DNA from: Thiotrichaceae bacterium
GTDB lineage: Bacteria > Pseudomonadota > Gammaproteobacteria > Thiotrichales > Thiotrichaceae
Length of the DNA: 42,183 nucleotides
Assembly (NCBI GenBank): GCA_023144895.1
Contig: JAGLEV010000053.1
Location: 1 to 42,183 of the forward strand
Direction: 5' to 3'
Position numbers and translations under genes: made by a program. The notes beneath the pieces were generated by a model. The model was given only the letters and a program-made list of their open reading frames with translations, was not told the DNA's origin and made no database searches. Positions 37,384 through 42,183 of this stretch are shown one piece after another. Every line of letters begins with the position of its first letter. Within the stretch, counting starts at the first letter, position 1.

Positions 37384-39201
37384 ATGACAGAATTAAAATC
37401 AGGCGCTTTAGTTTGCTACAAAGCCAAAGCAGCCGTCGTAATTGACCTGAACGATAAAATTGAAATTTTATTCTTTAAGACGACAAAACGGGTTCGTGAT
37501 AAAGATATTACCCTATTGCATCCAGGCCCTGTAGGCGATGTCAACACATTAGATATGAGCCTTCCAGAATCATTAGATAGCTTAGATGAAACCTTAGAAT
37601 TATTAGAAGGTGAAACAACATCACTCAAAGATTTAGCCGATTATTTATACGGTGAATATACTCCACAAACAGCATGGTCAAGCTGGATGTTAATCGCTGA
37701 TGGACTTTATTTTGAAGGTACTGTTGATGCCATTGTTGTGCGTCCTTTAGCGCTTATTGCTGCTGAGAAAGAACAACGTGCGACTAAAAAAGCACAAAAA
37801 GATGCATGGAGTTCATTACTAGAGCGTATTAAAAATGCCCAAATTGAAACCGAAGATTACACCCACCTTGTTGATGTAGAACAGCTAGCCTGTGGTGAAC
37901 GTGAAAATAGCCGTATCATGAAAGCAATCGGTCTTCGCGAAAGCAAAGAAGATGCTCACAAATTATTATTACGACTAGGCTACTGGCAAGAAGAATATAA
38001 TCCATGGCCCCGTCGCTTAGGTGTGGACATGAGCAAGCCTGAACTTGAGATTCCCGCCGCTATTGAGTGCGAGCGCCTTGACTTACAACACCTAACGGCA
38101 TGGGCGATCGATGATGTGGGTAATCAAGATCCTGATGATGCTATCTCTATCGATGGTGATTATTTATGGGTACATATTGCCGATGCCTCTTCGCTCATTG
38201 CTCCAGATTCTGAATTAGATATTGAAGCACGCTCTCGTGGTACTAACCTGTATCTCCCTGACCAAGTCAGGCACATGTTACCCAGAGGGATTACCGAACA
38301 ATTAGGTTTAGGATTACATGAAACCAGCCCCGCACTTTCTATTGGTTTTAAAGTGGCTGATAATGGTCAATTAGAAAATATAAAGGTTTGTTTCTCACAA
38401 ATAAAAGTCACTCGCACAACCTATGGTGATGCTGATAATGCACTAGAAACGACCTTTGCAGAAATCAATACTATTGCCAATCGTTATCGTCAACGTCGAA
38501 TGGACAATGATGCGGCTATGTTGGATTTACCCGATGTTAATATCTTCGTTAAAGACGGTGAAATTTTTGTAGAGCCATACCAGCAAACAGGTAGCCGTCA
38601 ACTAGTGGGTGAATGTATGCTTGCTGCAGGTGAAGCGATTTCACTCTTTGCACAAGACAATAATATTCCCATTCCTTTTGCTTCTCAGCCTGAACCAGAA
38701 GAAATTCAATATCCAGAAAAACCTTCTGAACACTATGCTTATCGTCGTCATTTTAAACCTTCACGTCATGCCTCTGTGCCCGAATCACATTTTGGTTTAG
38801 GCTTATCAAGCTACACCCGTGTGACTAGCCCTTTACGTCGTTATTTAGACTTAGTCGTACACCAGCAACTAAGAGCTTTTTTGACCGACCAACCATTACT
38901 AGAATCCAGTGATTTAATTGAACGTATTGGCTTAGCCGATGAAGCTTCGTATGCTGCTCGTAAAGCAGAGCGCTTCTCTAATCAGCATTGGAAAATGCTC
39001 TATTTAAAGCAACATAATGACTGGCAAGGTGATGCGATTGTCGTCAATATCGATGATCGTAATACAACCGTTATTATGCCAGGTCTTGCCTTAGAGCCTC
39101 GACTACGTAACCAAGCTGCTTTTGAATTGAATCAAGAACTCACAATAAAAGTGACCTCTATCGATATCGTTGGTCTACGAGCAAATTTTAAAGCCATATA
39201 A
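37384..39201 (+). CDS. RNase II/RNB-family exoribonuclease
   Basis: 605 residues, shorter than RNase R. The N-terminal part (about 1-225) is unlike the standard two cold-shock domains of RNase II and lacks their clear RNA-binding motifs. The RNB catalytic domain (about 230-540) has IDDVGNQDPDDA at 242-253, supplying Asp243, Asp249, Asp251 and Asp252 for two Mg2+ ions, and YTRVTSPLRRYLDL, with the Arg needed for catalysis. A short S1-like tail ends LRANFKAI. It should degrade RNA 3'-to-5'. It resembles the divergent RNB proteins of gammaproteobacteria rather than rnb or rnr. Confidence 0.88.
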   Translation: MTELKSGALVCYKAKAAVVIDLNDKIEILFFKTTKRVRDKDITLLHPGPVGDVNTLDMSLPESLDSLDETLELLEGETTSLKDLADYLYGEYTPQTAWSSWMLIADGLYFEGTVDAIVVRPLALIAAEKEQRATKKAQKDAWSSLLERIKNAQIETEDYTHLVDVEQLACGERENSRIMKAIGLRESKEDAHKLLLRLGYWQEEYNPWPRRLGVDMSKPELEIPAAIECERLDLQHLTAWAIDDVGNQDPDDAISIDGDYLWVHIADASSLIAPDSELDIEARSRGTNLYLPDQVRHMLPRGITEQLGLGLHETSPALSIGFKVADNGQLENIKVCFSQIKVTRTTYGDADNALETTFAEINTIANRYRQRRMDNDAAMLDLPDVNIFVKDGEIFVEPYQQTGSRQLVGECMLAAGEAISLFAQDNNIPIPFASQPEPEEIQYPEKPSEHYAYRRHFKPSRHASVPESHFGLGLSSYTRVTSPLRRYLDLVVHQQLRAFLTDQPLLESSDLIERIGLADEASYAARKAERFSNQHWKMLYLKQHNDWQGDAIVVNIDDRNTTVIMPGLALEPRLRNQAAFELNQELTIKVTSIDIVGLRANFKAI

Positions 39202-39353
39202 TCACCGTTGATAGATAGACGGACTTTAGTTTCGTCACTTAAGCGACCTGAAGACTGTCCTACAGACAAACAATATAGGACAAATTTTAGCCCGTTATTT
39301 GACAAGCCGAAGCGATCCTATCGATAAATAAAATTAAAAGTGAGTCATTCATT

Positions 39354-39917
39354 ATGTCCATAAATTGTCCTAATTGCTCTTCTGTAACACTTAAAGCAAG
39401 CCAGATAGAACCCCAACTCATTAGCCAGCAATGCCCTCAATGCGAAGGTCACTGGATACGTTTGGCACATTATATTGATTGGGTAAAATCGCAAACTATT
39501 GAACAAGCGGTAGTGGAGGAAATTGATGTTGAAGTCGAACCTAATATGACAACCCCTCTCATTTGCCCTAAAACCCAAGAGCCTCTTATTCCTTTTAGCG
39601 TCACCAGTGATATCAAACATCAACTCCATTGGGGGCAAACCAGCAAATCTTTTTGGTTAGACAAGGGTGAGTGGCAACAAATGCAGGAAAAAAGGGTTGC
39701 TGATAAGCTCACTGATGTTTTCAGTACCGAGAGGCAATCACAGTTAGCGCCGCTACAACAGCAACTTAACCGTGAGCACTTAATAATTAATGCTATCGGT
39801 AAAGAAAACTATTCTCGTTTAAAATTGGTCAGAACATGGCTACATGAGCAATCAGATGAACATAAAGCACTGATGGTGTCATTTTTAGTCAGCAAAGACC
39901 CTTTCAAAATGAAATAA
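39354..39917 (+). CDS. TFIIB-type zinc-ribbon protein with a degenerate second ribbon
   Basis: 187 residues. The first ribbon is complete: Cys5/Cys8 (CPNC) and Cys27/Cys30 (CPQCEGHWIRL), the layout CxxC...CPxCxGxW of the zf-TFIIB family. A second copy (about 70-110) starts ICPKTQEPL and ends SFWLDKGEW, matching the same domain, but only one of four Cys remains, so it cannot bind zinc in the usual way. The C-terminal part is helical and charged. It lies between the RNB gene and rph; both neighbours handle RNA, so a nucleic-acid role is plausible but unproven. Confidence 0.7.
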   Translation: MSINCPNCSSVTLKASQIEPQLISQQCPQCEGHWIRLAHYIDWVKSQTIEQAVVEEIDVEVEPNMTTPLICPKTQEPLIPFSVTSDIKHQLHWGQTSKSFWLDKGEWQQMQEKRVADKLTDVFSTERQSQLAPLQQQLNREHLIINAIGKENYSRLKLVRTWLHEQSDEHKALMVSFLVSKDPFKMK

Positions 39918-39981
39918 GCGAATTGCATATCTCCCCATCTCCAAGTAGCATGTCCACATAATTTTTAACAAGGATTCTCCT

Positions 39982-40698
39982 ATGCGACCCAGTGGTAGAG
40001 CGCTCGATGAAATGCGCACCGTTTCTTTTACCCGTCATTATACCAAACATGCAGAAGGTTCAGTTTTGGTTGAATTTGGTGACACCAAAGTACTGTGTAC
40101 TGCCAGTATTGACGAACGTGTTCCACCTTTCCTGCGTGGCAAAGGCACAGGCTGGGTAACCGCAGAATATGGTATGTTACCTCGCTCAACCGATTCACGT
40201 ATGCGTCGTGAAGCAGCGGCAGGTAAACAAGGTGGTCGTACTGTCGAAATCCAACGCCTGATTGGTCGATCATTACGCGCCTGTGTTGATATGGGCAAAT
40301 TGGGTGAACGTCAAATCGTTATCGATTGTGATGTTATTCAAGCCGATGGCGGGACTCGCACGGCTTCTATCAGTGGTGGCTATGTCGCTTTACAGGATGC
40401 AATTGAAAGCTTATTAGCCAGTGATAAAATAAGTGAAAACCCTCTTCATACTCAAATTGCCTCTGTTTCTGTTGGTATCTATAAAGGTGAGCCTGTAGTA
40501 GATCTTGATTACCCTGAAGACTCAAATGCAGAAACGGACATGAATGTGGTTATGAACAATGATGGGCAATTCATTGAAGTTCAAGGTACTGCTGAAGGTC
40601 ATGCCTTTAGCCGTGAGGAAATGAATAATATGCTGACATTGGCTGAAAAAGGTATTAGTGAAATCATGGTCATACAGAACAAGGCAATACACGCATGA
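39982..40698 (+). CDS. rph: Ribonuclease PH
   Basis: 238 residues, the normal size. It trims tRNA 3' ends phosphorolytically. Motifs in order: [60 protein letters not shown] and [18 protein letters not shown]. The full-length C-terminus is present, unlike the frameshifted rph of E. coli K-12. AAGGA lies eight bases before the ATG. It overlaps rdgB by four bases. Confidence 0.97.
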   Translation: MRPSGRALDEMRTVSFTRHYTKHAEGSVLVEFGDTKVLCTASIDERVPPFLRGKGTGWVTAEYGMLPRSTDSRMRREAAAGKQGGRTVEIQRLIGRSLRACVDMGKLGERQIVIDCDVIQADGGTRTASISGGYVALQDAIESLLASDKISENPLHTQIASVSVGIYKGEPVVDLDYPEDSNAETDMNVVMNNDGQFIEVQGTAEGHAFSREEMNNMLTLAEKGISEIMVIQNKAIHA

Positions 40699-41300
40699 AG
40701 ATTGATAAAATAGTACTAGCGAGTGATAATCAAGGAAAACTAAGAGAGTTCAAGCGCTTACTAGAAACGGCTAACTTTAAAATCATTCCACAGTCTCAAT
40801 TTAACACCCCAGAAGCGATTGAAGATGGTTTAAGCTTTGTTGAAAATTCTATTATCAAAGCGCGTAATGCTGCTGAACATAGTGGCTTACCTGCATTAGC
40901 TGATGATTCGGGTATTGAAGTCGATTATCTCAATGGACAGCCTGGTATTTACTCTGCCCGTTATGCAGGAGTCGGTAAGGGTGATCAAGCGAATAATGAT
41001 AAATTATTAGCCTCAATGCAAGGCGTTGAAGAAGCACAACGTACCGCTCGATTCCGTTGCTGTATTGTCTTTGTACGTCACCCAGAAGATCCATCACCTT
41101 TGATTGCTGATGCAAGCTGGGAAGGTATTATTTTAAATAAGGAGTCAGGGGATAATGGTTTTGGTTATGACTCGCTTTTTTATGTACCGACTCATCAATG
41201 CAGCTCCGCAGAACTTGATCCTGACGAAAAAAATAAAATTAGTCATCGAGGTTTGGCACTAGAGATAATGCTTCAACAACTCACTATATTAAGCCAATGA
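40695..41300 (+). CDS. rdgB: XTP/dITP pyrophosphatase
   Basis: 201 residues. It hydrolyses non-canonical purine nucleotides (dITP, XTP) to keep them out of DNA. Family motifs: [53 protein letters not shown] and [14 protein letters not shown]. Four-base overlaps with rph upstream and plsC downstream show a coupled three-gene operon. Confidence 0.96.
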   Translation: MKIDKIVLASDNQGKLREFKRLLETANFKIIPQSQFNTPEAIEDGLSFVENSIIKARNAAEHSGLPALADDSGIEVDYLNGQPGIYSARYAGVGKGDQANNDKLLASMQGVEEAQRTARFRCCIVFVRHPEDPSPLIADASWEGIILNKESGDNGFGYDSLFYVPTHQCSSAELDPDEKNKISHRGLALEIMLQQLTILSQ

Positions 41301-42016
41301 ATAAAATCTTATTAACGATTCGAGCCAGCCTATTTTGGGTTGGGTTCTTCCTGAATGCCTTATTCTTTGGGCTACTCTCACCGTTCTTATTCTTCATCCC
41401 CTCTCCTAAACGCTTGAAGATATTAATAGGCTGGGCAAGGTTCGGAGTTTTTTGGGTTGATGTAACCTGTGGCTTAAAGTATCAGGTCATTGATCGTTAT
41501 AAACTGGATAGGAATAAAACCTATATCGTCTTTGCAAACCATCAATCCACCTATGAAACGATGGCACTACCCTTATTAGTTCCTGCTTTTTCATGGATAC
41601 TTAAACGTGAGTTATTACGCATTCCTTTCTTTGGCTGGGCATTATATCATTCCAGCCCGATTGCCATTAATCGTAGCTCAGGAAAATCAGCGATAGAACA
41701 AATCAAAACGATTGGCAAAGAGAAGCTTGATAGTGGTTTATGGGTTTGCATTTTCCCTGAAGGAACGCGTATTGCACCAGAGAAGCTAGGTAATTTTAAA
41801 TTAGGTGGTGGCATACTTGCTAGCCATGCAGGTTACCCTGTCATCCCTATTGCACATAACTCAGGAGAGTTCTGGCCAAAGCATCAATTTATAAAAAACG
41901 CAGGGATGATTACTTTTAGTATTGGCCCTGAAATTAGTACTGAGGGAAAAAAGCCTGCCGAAATATTGCAAGAAGCTAAGCAGTGGATTGAAGAAGAGAA
42001 GAAGACTTTTAGTTAA
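41297..42016 (+). CDS. plsC: 1-acyl-sn-glycerol-3-phosphate acyltransferase
   Basis: 239 residues. It makes phosphatidic acid from lysophosphatidic acid at the inner membrane. A hydrophobic N-terminal segment (about 8-34) anchors it. The acyltransferase motif is NHQSTYE at 81-87, with Glu in place of the usual Asp of NHx4D, a known variant; the second motif is FPEGTR. It is the last gene of the rph-rdgB-plsC operon. An IS5-type remnant follows within 40 bases. Confidence 0.93.
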   Translation: MNKILLTIRASLFWVGFFLNALFFGLLSPFLFFIPSPKRLKILIGWARFGVFWVDVTCGLKYQVIDRYKLDRNKTYIVFANHQSTYETMALPLLVPAFSWILKRELLRIPFFGWALYHSSPIAINRSSGKSAIEQIKTIGKEKLDSGLWVCIFPEGTRIAPEKLGNFKLGGGILASHAGYPVIPIAHNSGEFWPKHQFIKNAGMITFSIGPEISTEGKKPAEILQEAKQWIEEEKKTFS

Positions 42017-42052
42017 AAATCTATAAGAAAGTGGTTTTTTCATATAAGTCGT

Positions 42053-42181
42053 ATAGCCTGCTTGATTGAGTTGTTGAAAGAAGGCTTTGAACACGTTCTC
42101 AATAAGATTGAGTTGCGTTAGTTTTTCTCTAAAAACCCAAAATGTCTTCGCATCAGGGGCGCGCTCATGTTTGTTTAAACC
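42053..42181 (-). pseudogene. IS5-type transposase remnant, truncated
   Basis: On the minus strand, reading in from the right edge, one frame gives GLNKHERAPDAKTFWVFREK and then LIENVFKAFFQQLNQAGY. This is the N-terminal region of IS5-group transposases, normally followed by a stretch leading to the first catalytic Asp. After LNQAGY the similarity stops and the frame runs into DNA antisense to plsC, so the element is broken at this end. The rest, if present, lies outside the window. Confidence 0.65.
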
Positions 42182-42183
42182 AA

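Overview
This is an AT-rich bacterial chromosome segment, most likely from a gammaproteobacterium. The main support is the long minus-strand run rseC - degP/mucD-like - glutaredoxin-like - lepA - lepB - rnc - era - recO - pdxJ - acpS, which is the gammaproteobacterial order, together with guaA-tadA and rph-rdgB-plsC. I cannot name a genus. The SLC13-type transporter would suit a marine or sulfur-oxidising relative, but that is only a guess.

Layout. 1-5500 is an accessory region. It starts with a truncated membrane protein carrying octapeptide repeats, followed by a spacer with two inverted-repeat elements, a TerD-family gene, a decayed transposase-like fragment, five small minus-strand genes of unknown function, and a secreted C39-like cysteine peptidase with a possible integron attC-like site directly after its stop codon. 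5500-12400 holds scattered single genes: an NTF2-like protein, a tail-anchored Cys-rich protein, adk, a Fic enzyme with its own inhibitory motif, a two-RCK SLC13 transporter and a ParB-like protein without ParA. 12400-15700 is an almost empty 880-base spacer followed by a two-gene membrane/secreted module (13251-15663) that I cannot assign to a described system. 15700-23950 is the housekeeping operon, with rpoE/rseA/rseB absent upstream of rseC. 23950-25680 has a second copy of the structured repeat seen at 582-701 and an NlpC/P60 hydrolase. 25681-27734 is guaA-tadA. 27827-36749 is a two-gene unit: a 2580-residue secreted Asp-rich protein built from calcium-binding thrombospondin type 3 motifs, with 17 tandem 95-residue units (285 bp each), and a coupled OmpA-type outer-membrane protein. 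37384-42016 carries an RNase II-type exoribonuclease, a TFIIB-type zinc-ribbon protein and rph-rdgB-plsC, and the window ends in an IS5-type transposase remnant.

How the genes fit together. The rseC-to-acpS genes overlap by a few bases or abut and serve envelope quality control, translation, protein export, RNA processing, DNA repair and cofactor synthesis. The giant protein and the OmpA protein are translationally coupled and probably form one cell-surface structure, with OmpA gripping peptidoglycan. The most interesting unexplained items are: (1) the two-copy ~120-bp structured element with compensatory base changes; (2) the 13251-15663 pair; (3) the giant repeat protein with a simple-sequence repeat where its ribosome binding site should be; and (4) the 382-543 inverted repeat, which can pair in two ways. 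No tRNA, rRNA or CRISPR array was seen.
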